NCBI GenBank assembly: GCA_039000515.1
Contig: JBCFYV010000001.1
Coordinates: forward strand, 60,322,234-60,386,233
DNA from: Timema cristinae
Lineage: Eukaryota; Arthropoda; Insecta; Phasmatodea; Timematidae
Reading direction: 5' to 3'
DNA: 64,000 nt
Translations under genes and position numbers: made by a program
The notes under the pieces: model-generated
What the model was told of the DNA's origin: nothing
Databases searched by the model: none
What the model saw: only the letters and a program-made list of their open reading frames with translations
Shown here: positions 1 through 11,987 of the stretch, in pieces
How the letters are laid out: every line of letters starts with the position of its first letter
How positions within the stretch are numbered: the stretch's first letter is position 1

Positions 1-2
1 TT

Positions 3-835
3 TTCAATCAAGCTTATACGCGGGTAGCAACGATGGAAAAGGCAGAATCAGGTTTCAGCAAAACCGGAATATTTCCCTTAAATCCTGAAGTTTTTAACGA
101 AGAAGACTTTCTTCCAACAGATCTGCGAATGGTAGAAATTACTGATGACGCTGATAATGAACTACAATCTCCTTTAGCTACAAACTCAGCAGATTCTCCT
201 CAGCCCTCAACCTCCAAGGTCACCTCACATTTACCTTCAAATAGTCCTCGTCCTTCCATTTCTAAACGTGAGCCACGTTCATCTTTAGTCTCAAACATTA
301 ACGGTTCATCAAATTCAAATTCAAACTTTGGAAAATCTGTTTCAATTCCGGATATTTCTTCTGTTCCAAAGTTAGATAGCAAATTTCAAATCTCCACAAA
401 CAATATAAAAAAACAGCATTCTGAAATTCTCACCTCTACTCCAAGGAATGACACTTTAGAAAAGGTCAAAGAAAAAAAAAAGATAAAGGAAAAAAATAAT
501 AAGAAAAGGGCTGAAAATAAAATTTTGAAACAAACGAGAGCAGAATCTAGTAAAATAAAAAAGACTAATCAGAAAAGGAGTCGTAGGAAAACACATTTGA
601 AAGTTCTTCCGAGGAGGAAAGTTTAGATGAAGATTTAATTTGTGATGATGAGGAACTTGATGATATAGGTTCATTGTTGAAATCCTCTGAAAACGAAATC
701 TGTTGTGTTTGTGTATAATTCGGTAGAAACAATGAATTATGGTACCGATGTGTATTGTGCTCTAACTGGGCACATGCTGAATGCACCGGCTGGGACAGTG
801 CAGAAGGTTACAGATGTGACGATTGTGTGAACTAA
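3..835 (+). pseudogene. pogo/Tigger-type transposase, C-terminal part, broken
   Basis: The window opens inside a reading frame (phase of base 3; first internal Met at 33) with the hallmark end of a pogo/Tigger (Tc1/mariner superfamily) DDE transposase: a motif reading GFSKTGIFPLNPEVF followed by a long Ser/Pro- and Lys-rich low-complexity tail. That frame stops at 626. A different frame (about 597 onward) then continues with an acidic stretch (SSSEEESLDEDL) and a zinc-finger-like tail of Cys pairs, W-A-H and further Cys pairs (701-832), interrupted by a TAA at 716-718. In this family such a tail often follows the DDE domain as a PHD-like finger. The +1/-1 shift near 600 and the internal stop make it a pseudogene unless they are sequence errors. 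The catalytic core lies off the window to the left. The family is fairly sure; activity is very unlikely. Confidence 0.75.
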
Positions 836-1981
836 GTTCAAAGTAATTGTTATAAATTCATTTCTACTAGGTAAGTTAAAACGTAGGGAAATGTGTTTTT
901 TTAGTTTTGTAATATGTTTTTATTCAATTTTTTTTAAATGTCAATATTAGTTATTAGTTAAGTTTAGGAAATAAAGTTCTTAGTTAACCATGATATAAAA
1001 TTAACAATATTTAGCTGTTTTATAAAGTAAAAATATCAAACATTTGCTTTTAATTGTTGTATACTATTTTTCTTAGTTGCAAAAATGGTTTAAGATATTT
1101 TTATATACATAAAGCCCACTGAAGCTTTCCTTATGTGTTTGTTTACTGAAACATAATCATTTAGCTTTAATTTCAATTTTTTTAAAGAACATCATTAAAG
1201 TCAAATACATGATTAAACCACTGATCGGTATTACCCGACCTATTTGGTAATACCGATCAAAGTACATTTTTTGAAAATTAAAATATTTTCACTAACCCAT
1301 TCATAAAAATATTTAATTGCACTTGGTTCCGAATACTAAAATAGCTGCTAATAACGTTACACTAGAAAACTTTTTTTATCTTGTTTTTTCCTACTTGTAA
1401 TAATCTATTTTAAAAAAGTGAGCGGTATTCACCGACTCTCCCCTACTCTATGGCATTAAAAACTGTTTTCGAACACCCTAAATTAATTGTTGTCATCCAA
1501 GGTAAGAGATCACTTTTCACACTCATAGAGATCAACCGGCAAAATTGTGGTTTAGTATATTCTAAGTTTTACATTCCTTGACAGCAGGCGAGACGCCAAC
1601 AAATTACTGACCGAGTAATAACAAGCATTTCCCGACTGTATTATGTTCCTAATTTACAATCTAATATTGTTATCACTATTTAAAATTATTTCTAAATATT
1701 TGATCTCATTAACCCTATCAAACGATAAATGTTATTTGCTGTAATATCTAAGTTATCGACCTATACCTGTGTTTTCTGTGTATACATATAGTTAGTTTTT
1801 TCATTTTAAAATAAGGATATTAGTTCTTATTCATTAATATGAATTATATGGTCAACACAATTTAACCGTGAAATATCTTCTAGAAGCAATAAAACCAAAA
1901 CAAATATCAACACACACTAATAGCAGTGGTTCCCGAGGATTAATTTATGTAATGGCTTCTTTGAATTATAATTAATTAAAA
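836..1981. other. Noncoding 3' flank of the pogo element, then AT-rich DNA
   Basis: No coding capacity is seen. A perfect 14-bp stem with a 10-base loop lies at 1222-1235/1246-1259 (arm TGATCGGTATTACC). About 160 bp later, 1418-1450 repeats the GCGGTATTcACCGAC theme and ends in a pyrimidine run (CTCTCCCCTACT). This could be the right terminal inverted repeat of the pogo element, but the left end is outside the window. The remainder to 1981 shows nothing I can name. Confidence 0.35.
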
Positions 1982-1982
1982 A

Positions 1983-2247
1983 GGTGACCTGGTGGTCTAG
2001 GGGTAAGGTGTCAGACTTCTGTGCTGGCGGCCGGAGTTCAATCCTCGGTCCCGGCACAGATTTATCTGATTACCAAACCCTTCCTTCACCTCTGACAAGA
2101 CATCTTGTGAATGTGGGGAATGCCAGGCCTCCACCGTGGTTCGGATTCCACGTTAAACTGTAGGTCCTCCATTTCATTTCACAATCACCCTACCATTACA
2201 CATTAGCGTAAGTGCGTATAACCCGAACGGGTAGTAAGACGCGGTGC

Positions 2248-2332
<85 letters not shown>
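1983..2332 (+). mobile_element. tRNA-derived SINE, family A, with (ATA)n tail
   Basis: A 5' tRNA-like head carries a box A-like TGGTCTAGGGG and a box B-like GAGTTCAATCC. A roughly 180-bp body follows, then a 3' tail CCCGAACGGGTAGTAAGAC that runs directly into about 80 bp of (ATA)n. A second copy in reverse orientation lies at 55497-55765 and a damaged one at 24440-24720. The acceptor ends of the tRNA-like part do not pair, so it is not a tRNA gene. Such elements are transcribed by Pol III and copied by a partner LINE, which may recognise the 3' tail. Confidence 0.85.
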
Positions 2333-3204
2333 CTCTATTTCCGATTGAGCCACCCCAGTTTACACTGTCGGCACAATATTTTCTTGAATATTGCTGAACT
2401 TCTCACTAGGCCCAAAATCACACTTGTTAGTTTATGCAGTGAAATTGTTATTTCCCTCCTTCATTCTTCTTCAAGAATATCCTCAAGTGTTTAAATGGGC
2501 AGTACTTTAGCTTTTACAGTTTCCAACAGCTTAACTGTACGAAGCTGAACTTTCATGATATGCGGCGACCAACTCTAAATAGCATTGCGGACTGAATGTC
2601 ACAACCGACAGGAGAATAGTTGTCTACAACCTCTCCCAACTTTAAAGAGCTAGGTATGTGAGACGAGGGAGCAACACCATTATTCACACAATCCTGACTG
2701 TAAGTGCTGAAAATTTCATTTGAGTTCCCTAGCACTGAGACAATCCTACCTGAAAGCTGACCACGTCAGTTGCGTTTCCTAGCAATAAGATAATCCTTCC
2801 TGATAGCTAGAAAATCAATAATATATATTTAAAGAACTGTAAATTGCAGCAAATACAACTTTCATAGAAATATTAATAATTGTAGCGGAAGGAGCATAGT
2901 TCTCTAAAGGCTGGAGTTTCATTCATTCAAACACTTGTGTGGTTGTTTACCGGCGAATTTAAAGTAAACGATTCAACCCTTGTTCTAATCATACCACAGA
3001 TATTCTCACGTGTTTTTTGATTGGTTTTCCAAAGGAAGGTTATAATAATCTGTTACTAGGCCGACCAATGACCACCTTGCACGAGAGAAGCTTGTGATAA
3101 TGTTGCCCTGGATGTAAACAGTCGGATTAGGCCTATGCGTAGTATCATGCCCAGCCACGAGAATTAAAAATCTTGTTACTCAAATTACAGAGGACATAGT
3201 ATGT
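2333..3204. other. Unassigned noncoding stretch
   Basis: No coding, RNA or mobile-element signature was recognised between the SINE tail and the 52-bp tandem repeat; base composition resembles the surrounding AT-rich DNA. Confidence 0.4.
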
Positions 3205-3400
3205 GTTTAATAACTTGATGTTAAATTAAATACAGATTACATCGTGTGAGTAGTACCGGTAATGACTTAATGGTAATATAAATACAGATTACATCGTGTG
3301 AGTAGTACCGGTAATGACTTAATGGTAATATAAATACAGATTACATCGTGTGAGTAGTACCGGTAGTGACTTGATGGTAATATAAATACAGACAATATTG
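3205..3400. repeat. 52-bp tandem repeat, about three copies
   Basis: The word ACAGATTACATCGTG recurs at 3232, 3284 and 3336, and a diverged start (ACAGACAATATTG) at 3388, giving an exact 52-base period. Copies two and three are identical over most of the unit; the outer ones are diverged. Confidence 0.9.
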
Positions 3401-3611
3401 TATGAATATACTCTAGACTTGCCAAGCACACTTGTTAAGAGTATTAAATCAGTAAAATGGATCGTGTTAATTTATAAAATACGAAATGTTCAGCTTTAGT
3501 TTTACGAGATATTATGGAAAGTTTTACAATTATATTATTTTGATTGTAGTTATTCTATTTTCGGTTTCTGATTAATACTCACTTTTATATGCATATTTAA
3601 TAAGATATTTA

Positions 3612-3781
3612 TTGGTGGTCACATGGTATAAGGTATCACACACTCTCGCTATAGACTATAATGCCGATGACGGTGAAATAGAGGTTCGAATGCAGTCAGG
3701 GTGTACTGAAGGTGGTTTTTACAACAACAAAATTCCACTCTCCCTCTACGTAACAGTGGGGAGACTCTATAAATTTAACCA
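3612..3781 (+). mobile_element. SINE 5' part, interrupted
   Basis: A tRNA-like head (box B-like GGTTCGAATGC) leads into the central block shared with family B SINEs (GGTGGTTTTT, then CCACTCTCCCTC). The copy breaks off near 3781, where transposase sequence begins. A matching SINE 3' tail (CAGGTAGTAAGACGC) reappears at 4209-4235, so the two are probably halves of one copy split by an insertion. Confidence 0.6.
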
Positions 3782-3967
3782 CCCTATTTCTCGGGCCATA
3801 TTGATAACATCTATATCGTTAGTGTGGCTGTAGTGTTCATCCAATATTAATAAAACATGTGATCCCTGAGTTTGTTTGGCATGATCCACACAATGAGCTA
3901 ACCACTTAGTGAAAAGAAGGGTTTTGCACCCATCCAGATGGATCCAATCAAACTTGCAGGACATCAT
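3767..3967 (-). pseudogene. pogo/Tigger DDE transposase fragment
   Basis: The minus-strand translation contains LLILDEHYSHTNDIDVINMA, matching the block around the second catalytic Asp of pogo/Tigger DDE transposases, preceded by the typical F-x-K-W-L-x-H-C helix. It is only about 66 residues, with no first Asp or final Asp/Glu, and is bordered by SINE sequence. It is a dead fragment; it could derive from the same family as the element at the window start. Confidence 0.7.
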
Positions 3968-4196
3968 CTCATCAGTTGACCGGGCGTGTTGGTTCTGGGA
4001 AAGATTATAATTGGAGGAAAGAATTATCCACTAGCACTACTCGCTTCAATGATTGCTACTGTAACTAATCTCTCAGCTGACGTCATTGAGGCTGGATGTC
4101 TCTTATTCTGCCTAAGTCAGCAGCTTCGTATACATTATAGACTCTCGCTATGATACTTCAAAAAGTGTTTTCAGATGCACAAAAACAAATTAATAA

Positions 4197-4240
4197 ATAT
4201 ATCGGTGTATTAACGCAACAGGTAGTAAGACGCAGTGGTT
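4197..4240 (+). mobile_element. SINE 3' tail fragment
   Basis: The 3' tail shared by the SINEs of this window (AGGTAGTAAGACGCAGTGG) is followed by A-rich sequence. It is probably the displaced end of the copy starting at 3612. Confidence 0.55.
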
Positions 4241-4245
4241 AAATT

Positions 4246-5912
4246 AAAAAAAAATAGCATATATGTAGTCCTTTATAGGAAGGCGCTGGTAAAAAAAATG
4301 TGTAAGGGTTTTCTCTGAAATTTAATCAAATACTGACATAGTTTAGGTACGAACATTATTAACTTGCAAATTTTGAATTTTGAATTTGTAAGAGTAATTA
4401 AATAAACTATACTTCTGAATAAGATATCTCCACTTGTAGATTTAATTGAAATTATTTAATTTCTAAACCATCTCCCAATTCTCTTAAAGATTCTTCCTGT
4501 ACAAGATGTAGTTTCTTCCCCGTCAAAATATTTTGGACAGGGGAAATCACTCATTTTCTAAACCACCGATATTAATCGATATTAATTTCACATAGATTGG
4601 AATTTAAAAAAAAAAACTAAGCATTTCCAAGAGATTTACTATCACTGCTAAAATAATATGGGTTAATGAACTTTGTAATTAATTTAGGACTGGTTTCCAA
4701 AAGTTGGCCTAAAGTTATAGAAATTTCTAGGTCATCTGCATATTCATCTATAATTTTTATATTTTCATCCAAGGAGATAGTGTTGAATTTTGAATTATAG
4801 TCTTAATTGCTAATTTTTTCGGAAGAGGGTAAATCACTTAACCCGTCAAACCACCACTTTGTATATTTGTGTTTTGGAAGTTGATTTATTTTTACTGGGA
4901 ATTTCGGAGGCAGTCATTATCTTTTTTTTATATATACATTATTAGATTGTTTGGTAGAATGTTCGTAATTTAGAATTGTGGTCTTTTGGAAAATTTGAGA
5001 GTACCTTAACGTAAAATTTAGATTGAGACCGGATTCCTAAAATTCCTCCACTTCATTATAATATGTGGATTTTCTTGTAAATTCCTAATTTTATTTTCTC
5101 TTGCTTTGAACCACCTGAAATGGCAACTCTTCCAGCGGATTGTCTTTCGCGGCCATTCTCGAATCCTTCTTGTTTTAATAAATACCATATAAACTGACAG
5201 GGATAAAAACCCGAGTACTTTAATTTTTTAATTTACCAAGTAACTTAAAATAATGTGGTATGAATTGTTTGGTTAGTTATTAAGTTATTACTAATAATAT
5301 CCTGTAGAGCATACATAAATGTATCACTATTCATTAGAAACTAACACTCTAGCAGTTTGTAATCCTTGTAGTTGTAATGATGATCAGTTATTAACAATTG
5401 AGACTTCAGGAAAAATACGGTTTAAGTTAACCTTACTCAACTTCTTTATAAAGTATCAATATAATAAATAGATACCCATGTGTGATATTCCTACAGAAAA
5501 TACATATTTTTATCATAGAATACCTTGATTAGCTGGCAGAGCATCTTGAGTGACGATATCCCTTAGTATCTTTTTATAAATTTAGCCTCTTATGTGAGGC
5601 TACTGTAATGTCGTGGATAATATTATATTACAGTATCGCTTGTAATATTGCCGTTCATATTCGTTATTAATCTTATCCTCACTAAGCAAACGCTTTCATT
5701 TTTTTAAATCAAGCCATGATTATTATTTGTTGCCAAGAAATACGATTTATTACAACATATTATTATAATAGTTGTTTCCTAGATACACATAATGGTTGTG
5801 TTATAATTTATATAGTTGAAATATTTATTTTTTAAACGCATTGTGAATAATTTAAATGAAACTATGTTGTGAGTACCAGAATATCTTCATATCACATGCA
5901 TCGCTATTTAAA
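4246..5912. other. AT-rich stretch without recognised features
   Basis: No open frame of useful length, tRNA-like motif or element end was recognised. Confidence 0.4.
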
Positions 5913-5916
5913 ACTT

Positions 5917-7420
5917 TGAACCGTCCTAATGGGGGGGAGGCTCAAACTACAAGAAAGGTACATACAAAAAAGGGGGGACATCAGGAGTGAATGCAAGGAG
6001 TTCTGTCTTTTCAAGGTTTAAAGACAACATTCAAATCATCAGATCTCGCAACTCCCACCTGTCGCAGAGTAAAACATATGGATAGTCCATCTCAAGAGAA
6101 GGTAAAGAATATATATTGCCCCTCATGTTCACCATATTAGAAAACTTACTTAAATATACTCTCGTATACCTAGGGTATGGTGGGTAAATCTTATATTATA
6201 AATCACGTCAAGAAGATATTTGTAGAATATCAAATTTATTTTATAAGGATTAAATATTGAACATCAAATATAGTTAATATATATATAATTGTATAATATT
6301 TATGGTTTTCACCAAAACGTCGTAAAAATGCTATAGTATTATCAGTAGATTTTAGAAAGTTCATAACAAACAAAAAAATCATTTATTTACTTTAGCGTTG
6401 ACAGAGTAGATAGGCTACAAAACATTTATAGGCTTTGGTTCCCTTTTCTTTTTTTTAATGGCTGTCATAATGTTTGTGATGATTAAGATAGGTTACAAGA
6501 GAAAGCTTAAAATAATATGGTTTATATCTCAACAGTTAAATACCAAAGCTTATTTACACTTAATAACCTCCTTGAACTAAACATAAGAAAAATACCCTAA
6601 TTTGGTATCCACAAATTTACTCCGAATAATTTATAACAATAAATAGTCACGAGTCTCTAGCAAAGGTACAAAAGTTTTAATCCTAAGTTCAACCAACTCA
6701 ATGTTCCCGCGAACATGCATTTAAATATTTCTCACAGAAATATCGAGTTAAAAAAAACAAACATTCTATATTGATGAAAGAAAATCGATATCTCTCAAAA
6801 GTTAATAATCGATTATTATCCAGCAAGGATTACGACTCGATTCGCATTGTGATACCAACGAGGTCACATTAAATTTACTACAATGCTCCATATTTTGAGA
6901 TAAATTGAAATGTCGTCAAAACTGAATTTCGAATAATTAATATTAATACAAAGCTAAGTTAGAGTTGCCAGAAAATAATTTAGATCTTACATTATAATAC
7001 GAATGAAGCCGGAGCTTCTCCTATTCCTAGTACGGTTAAGGCCCAATTGTGTTGATAGTAGGCTCAGATGCCCGTATAAATACAATCTGCCACAGAGGGG
7101 GAAAAGAAGGGAGACATTGGGGGGGAAAACATTTAGGATCGCCAGGGAACATATTGCGCATGCCTAAAACGAACTTCGGGGAAGTTCGTGGCCGGTCGGG
7201 AATCTTCACGATGTGGATATCCGCATTGCGTCAGTCAGTCCACTTTACGGGCGTCGCCGATTTGCGCCCCATTCTTCAAGTTAGTATTAGATTTGTTTCG
7301 GTCACGCGAAGTTACGTCCGACTTGTGTCTATCTTGCATGGAGCCTCGGGCAGCGGGCAAACTGGGTAAGTCAGCGCCTTGTTGTTGTTTAGAGTTTATG
7401 GTACACCATCCGATGCTACA
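5917..7420 (-). repeat. Left (3') LTR of the gag-only element
   Basis: It starts TGAACCGTCC and ends GATGCTACA, and is almost identical to 8439-9940. Short open frames inside it occur in both copies and read through the LTR on both strands; they have no recognised domain. Confidence 0.85.
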
Positions 7421-8137
7421 AATCTCCCCCCCTTGAAGGGGCGAAGGGGGAGGGAGTAGGCCATCACATACTTCTACTTCTTTCTTGGCGCCAGATTGTC
7501 TTCCAGGACCCTTGTAGATCGGATGTGTGTGTTCGCTGCGACCGCCGAAGGGATTAGGCACAATGCCCAATGCCAGGTCGTTCAGCTGCCCACCATAGTA
7601 GCTCGACCGTTCACATCTAATAGAAGGCTGCGAACCACCACCATAATCTTTTCCACATCAGGTCTGCATCACCAAGCCACTTCTCTCGCGGCATGCGCAC
7701 GGGATAAAGGGAAGGGGAGGGAGACGACATAGAAAACCGGACTCCTCTGGGCTGCACACACAAAAAAAAAGAAGCAGTAAACAGAATTAAATGTTCCCAT
7801 CCCTACTTAATTAGGGTCCTTATCCAATGTTCAAAAAAAAGTATATATATTATTAATTTTTTTTCTCGCTCTCATACGAGGAAAAAAGGATTAGACTAGT
7901 TATCACATGGTGCAGTTCGTAGTTTCAATGGCCGCCTGGTAGCACAGAATCAGCCAGTCATTAGCCACTCGGTGCACTATTCCACTAGTTTTGCACTTGT
8001 CAGTACTACGAGGATGTATCTTGATTAGGAATACACATGTCCGGCACATAATAAAAAATGTACATATATTTATATCATTCAAAATACTTGCCCTGGGCCC
8101 AGGAGTAGCAAAGAATAAACAATCCCTAACCTACCAT

Positions 8138-8362
8138 TTACTTGCTAACGTTATAAACAGTGTCCTTATTATTAGGGTCGCTGGACTTACAAATATTCTC
8201 GGACAGCAAGGACCGCAAAACAGCAACTGTTGCCTCGGGGGGGAATGGGATTTTCCTCGCCTTGAGCTCCTCACGCAGATCGGAGCCGCTGAGCAGGTAG
8301 ATTTCAGACCGCGAGCTGATCGTGCTTCCAGAGGCAGAGTCCATGGCAGTCGTGTGATTCAT
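8138..8362 (-). CDS. gag N-terminus with SAP-like helix pair
   Basis: A 74-residue frame starts 77 bases inside the right LTR. Residues about 25-50 contain LSGSDLREELKARKIPFPPE, then AVLRSLLSEN, which resembles the SAP-like helix-helix (leucine, D-L-R-E-E-L, proline turn, L-R-x-L-L) found at the start of many Ty3/Gypsy-type Gag proteins. The frame ends at a stop, with no capsid or zinc knuckle after it. It is either the remnant of a longer gag or a minimal packaging peptide. The position right after the 5' LTR on the minus strand sets the element's direction. Confidence 0.5.
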   Translation of the reverse strand: MNHTTAMDSASGSTISSRSEIYLLSGSDLREELKARKIPFPPEATVAVLRSLLSENICKSSDPNNKDTVYNVSK

Positions 8363-8438
8363 GAAACAGAATTACAAAAAATTAGTTAAACAGAACACGA
8401 AAGATGCAATCACTCTGAGCGCAGAGTGGCGCAGATTT

Positions 8439-9940
8439 TGAACCGTCCTAATGGGGGGGAGGCTCAAACTACAAGAAAGGTACATACAAAAAAGGGGGGA
8501 CATCAGGAGTGAATGCAAGGAGTTCTGTCTTTTCAAGGTTTAAAGACAACATTCAAATCATCAGATCTCGCAATCCCACCTGTCGCAGAGTAAAACATAT
8601 GGATAGTCCATCTCAAGAGAAGGTAAAGAATATATATTGCCCCTCATGTTCACCATATTAGAAAACTTACTTAAATATACTCTCGTATACCTAGGGTATG
8701 GTGGGTAAATCTTATATTATAAATCACGTCAAGAAGATATTTGTAGAATATCAAATTTATTTTATAAGGATTAAATATTGAACATCAAATATAGTTAATA
8801 TATATATAATTGTATAATATTTATGGTTTTCACCAAAACGTCGTAAAAATGCTATAGTATTATCAGTAGATTTTAGAAAGTTCATAACAAACAAAAAATC
8901 ATTTACTTTACTTTAGCGTTGACAGAGTAGATAGGCTACAAAACATTTATAGGCTTTGGTTCCCTTTTCTTTTTTTTAATGGCTGTCATAATGTTTGTGA
9001 TGATTAAGATAGGTTACAAGAGAAAGCTTAAAATAATATGGTTTATATCTCAACAGTTAAATACCAAAGCTTATTTACACTTAATAACCTCCTTGAACTA
9101 AACATAAGAAAAATACCCTAATTTGGTATCCACAAATTTACTCCGAATAATTTATAACAATAAATAGTCACGAGTCTCTAGCAAAGGTACAAAAGTTTTA
9201 ATCCTAAGTTCAACCAACTCAATGTTCCCGCGAACATGCATTTAAATATTTCTCACAGAAATATCGAGTTAAAAAAACAAACATTCTATATTGATGAAAG
9301 AAAATCGATATCTCTCAAAAGTTAATAATCGATTATTATCCAGCAAGGATTACGACTCGATTCGCATTGTGATACCAACGAGGTCACATTAAATTTACTA
9401 CAATGCTCCATATTTTGAGATAAATTGAAATGTCGTCAAAACTGAATTTCGAATAATTAATATTAATACAAAGCTAAGTTAGAGTTGCCAGAAAATAATT
9501 TAGATCTTACATTATAATACGAATGAAGCCGGAGCTTCTCCTATTCCTAGTACGGTTAAGGCCCAATTGTGTTGATAGTAGGCTCAGATGCCCGTATAAA
9601 TACAATCTGCCACAGAGGGGGAAAAGAAGGGAGACATTGGGGGGGAAAACATTTAGGATCGCCAGGGAACATATTGCGCATGCCTAAAACGAACTTCGGG
9701 GAAGTTCGTGGCCGGTCGGGAATCTTCACGATGTGGATATCCGCATTGCGTCAGTCAGTCCACTTTACGGGCGTCGCCGATTTGCGCCCCATTCTTCAAG
9801 TTAGTATTAGATTTGTTTCGGTCACGCGAAGTTACGTCCGACTTGTGTCTATCTTGCATGGAGCCTCGGGCAGCGGGCAAACTGGGTAAGTCAGCGCCTT
9901 GTTGTTGTTTAGAGTTTATGGTACACCATCCGATGCTACA
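8439..9940 (-). repeat. Right (5') LTR of the gag-only element
   Basis: This is the partner of 5917-7420, with a few small differences such as homopolymer length changes. It is followed immediately by the ACTT target duplication. Confidence 0.85.
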
Positions 9941-9944
9941 ACTT

Positions 9945-11749
9945 CATGGTGTGTTTTCCTTCACCAGCCAGTAAAAACTTTTACAAATTAAGCTCTCTTC
10001 TTCTTTTAAAAATATCTAAAAATTGTAAATATCAAATTAGCCCTTTTAACAAAAATCGAAATTTATTGTTCATCTGATTGAAACTTTTTTTTAATGCTCT
10101 GGACAATTTAAAGCCACTAAGAAGACGATATGATATGGACAATAGCACGGGTTTTCAAGGTCCTTCAAGCTTTATAATGTATGTATTGGTTGATATAAAT
10201 AATTTAGAACAACATGTATTATTAGAGAACAACATCTAGGCAGGGAACTAGAATAACTAAAGTTTTAATTAACGCCAAATTATTTATGTTTATTTGCTAA
10301 TAAATTTGACCAGTTTTATTAATTGGAATTGTACACCTTTCACCCCTAGGTCGCAGAGGGGAGGTGCAGTCATTATTTTCTATGTTCAGAGTCACGAATA
10401 TTTCAGAAACTGCGAGATCTGTATAATTTTAAAATTATTCTCATAAACGTAAAGAGATAACATTGTAATGGTACTTCGTTGACCTCGAGATTACGATTAA
10501 TCATTTTGTTTTAATGCTCTGGAAACAAATTATCTAGTGCAATCATTGTTAGCCAAAAATTAAATCCTGAAAACTGGGGATGATTAATGAAAAGTAATTT
10601 TTTGGAGCCAAAATAACATTACAGCCTCTTGCTCCAGATTACTCTTTGAGTATGATTTTCTGAAACTGTGAAAAGTGTGTCTGTAGTAAAATAGGTCTAT
10701 ATTATTCAGAAATTTGTGATAATTATCGTGTTCAATCCTGTATAAATGCTACATTAGATGAAGATTCATTAGATGAACCAGAAGAAGAAATCAGTTTAGA
10801 GTAATTAAATTAAGACGATGAAATCCCATGAATTTCTTTCCAGATGATTTGTGAAGATTGGAAAACCAATTATGAAAACCTCGTTCAGTAGACCCGATTG
10901 GAATTCAAACCCTGAATTCCCCGTCAGGCCAGTCTAACACAAGAATGACGCCTTAGACTATTCGTCCCCTGAAGCGGGCTGTTCAAGCAATGTATATATT
11001 ATATAGTAAAGTGGCACTGCTAAATGGAATATTAAAAAATAAGTGTTTATTGTTTCGCTCATTTAGCTCGTATCTTACAACATAATTAAAAAGTGTAAAG
11101 TGGCAAGAAGTTAAGAGGATTGAATTCAAGTAATCAATTTTGGTAATACATTAGATATGCATTGTTGTGCAATTGGTACATAAAACATTGTTAAAAATAT
11201 GCTTTTTTAATAAAATATTAATTTTAAGACACTTTTTCAGTCTCGTCTAATAAAAAAATTCTTAAAATATTTCTAATTAATTTTTTTAAAACAAAATTGT
11301 TGAAATAAAAGTTTTATTTTATGTTATATAATTAGCGTTCACTTTCTAAACTGATTGTTTATATCAACACATTGGAATTTTTAAGAGTAAGAGCGAAAGA
11401 TTTTACTAATTTCGCCGGGATGGTATTTTCATAACCTTCCAGGGTCCTTATACATACCACAATCAGCATGGACTGACTGCTTTACATTTTTCGGAGTGAT
11501 TTAGTTTTTGTTTATAGTGGATTGGGTTAGGTTGGATCCTTATTAATCTATGTTGTTATCAAGAAGCTTCGTTGTAATCCTCAACAAAAACTTAAATACA
11601 ACAGAGAGTCGATAATTCAGACTTATTTGGGATCGACCCAGTCCTGAATAAATACAGTCAGTCTTTATACCAAAAAAAAAATTAAAGACATGCTACTTAC
11701 GAAATATCATTGTTAAGCTAGAAATATTTTCACTTAATTTAAACAGCGA

Positions 11750-11750
<1 letters not shown>
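9945..11750. other. AT-rich stretch, no gene recognised
   Basis: A short acidic frame tail (LDEDSLDEPEEEISLE then stop) ends at about 10803 and could be the last trace of a transposase C-terminus, but nothing upstream supports it. No other signal was found. Confidence 0.35.
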
Positions 11751-11817
<67 letters not shown>

Positions 11818-11836
11818 ATATATTATTATATATAGC
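11751..11836. repeat. (TA)n microsatellite
   Basis: About 85 bases of alternating TA with a few breaks. Confidence 0.95.
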
Positions 11837-11987
11837 TAAATATTACACATCCTGGTATTTTTTACCAACAAGAGTTGAGCTGCGTTTTTGACGGCAATGT
11901 TTCTGATATTGATGCCACTGTGTTTTTTTTATAATTACCTTTTTATCTTGGCAATACGAAACTATAGACAATATAGACAATATAGGC

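Larger units (their letters stand above)
5913..9944 (-). mobile_element. Large-LTR, gag-only LTR retrotransposon
   Basis: Two direct repeats of 1504 and 1502 bp (5917-7420, 8439-9940) begin TG and end CA and are flanked by the same four bases, ACTT (5913-5916, 9941-9944). A 1018-bp interior lies between them. On the minus strand the interior ends in a polypurine tract (GGGGGGGAGATT) directly before the left LTR, and a gag-like start lies just inside the right LTR, so both signals agree on minus orientation. I see no protease, RT or integrase, so the copy is non-autonomous. The few differences between the LTRs, mostly in homopolymers, point to a recent insertion. No canonical TGG primer-binding site is seen at the expected place. 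Confidence 0.85.

Noticed and set aside
1983..2060. tRNA genes (also at 11988, 47707, 55690, 59745 and 60530)
   Set aside because: Box A and B are present, but acceptor stems do not pair and each is followed by a SINE body, so these are SINE heads.
7049..7570. Overlapping frames of 80-111 codons on both strands, repeated at 9569-9974
   Set aside because: They are inside the LTRs and occur in both copies for that reason; no domain is recognised.
5913..9944. Assembly duplication (haplotype copy) instead of an LTR element
   Set aside because: The repeats start TG and end CA, are flanked by the same ACTT, and enclose a polypurine tract and gag start in agreeing orientation, which a chance duplication would not produce. 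Read mapping could still test it.
10740..10803. Acidic C-terminal coding remnant
   Set aside because: Only about 16 codons, with no upstream homology; too little to call.
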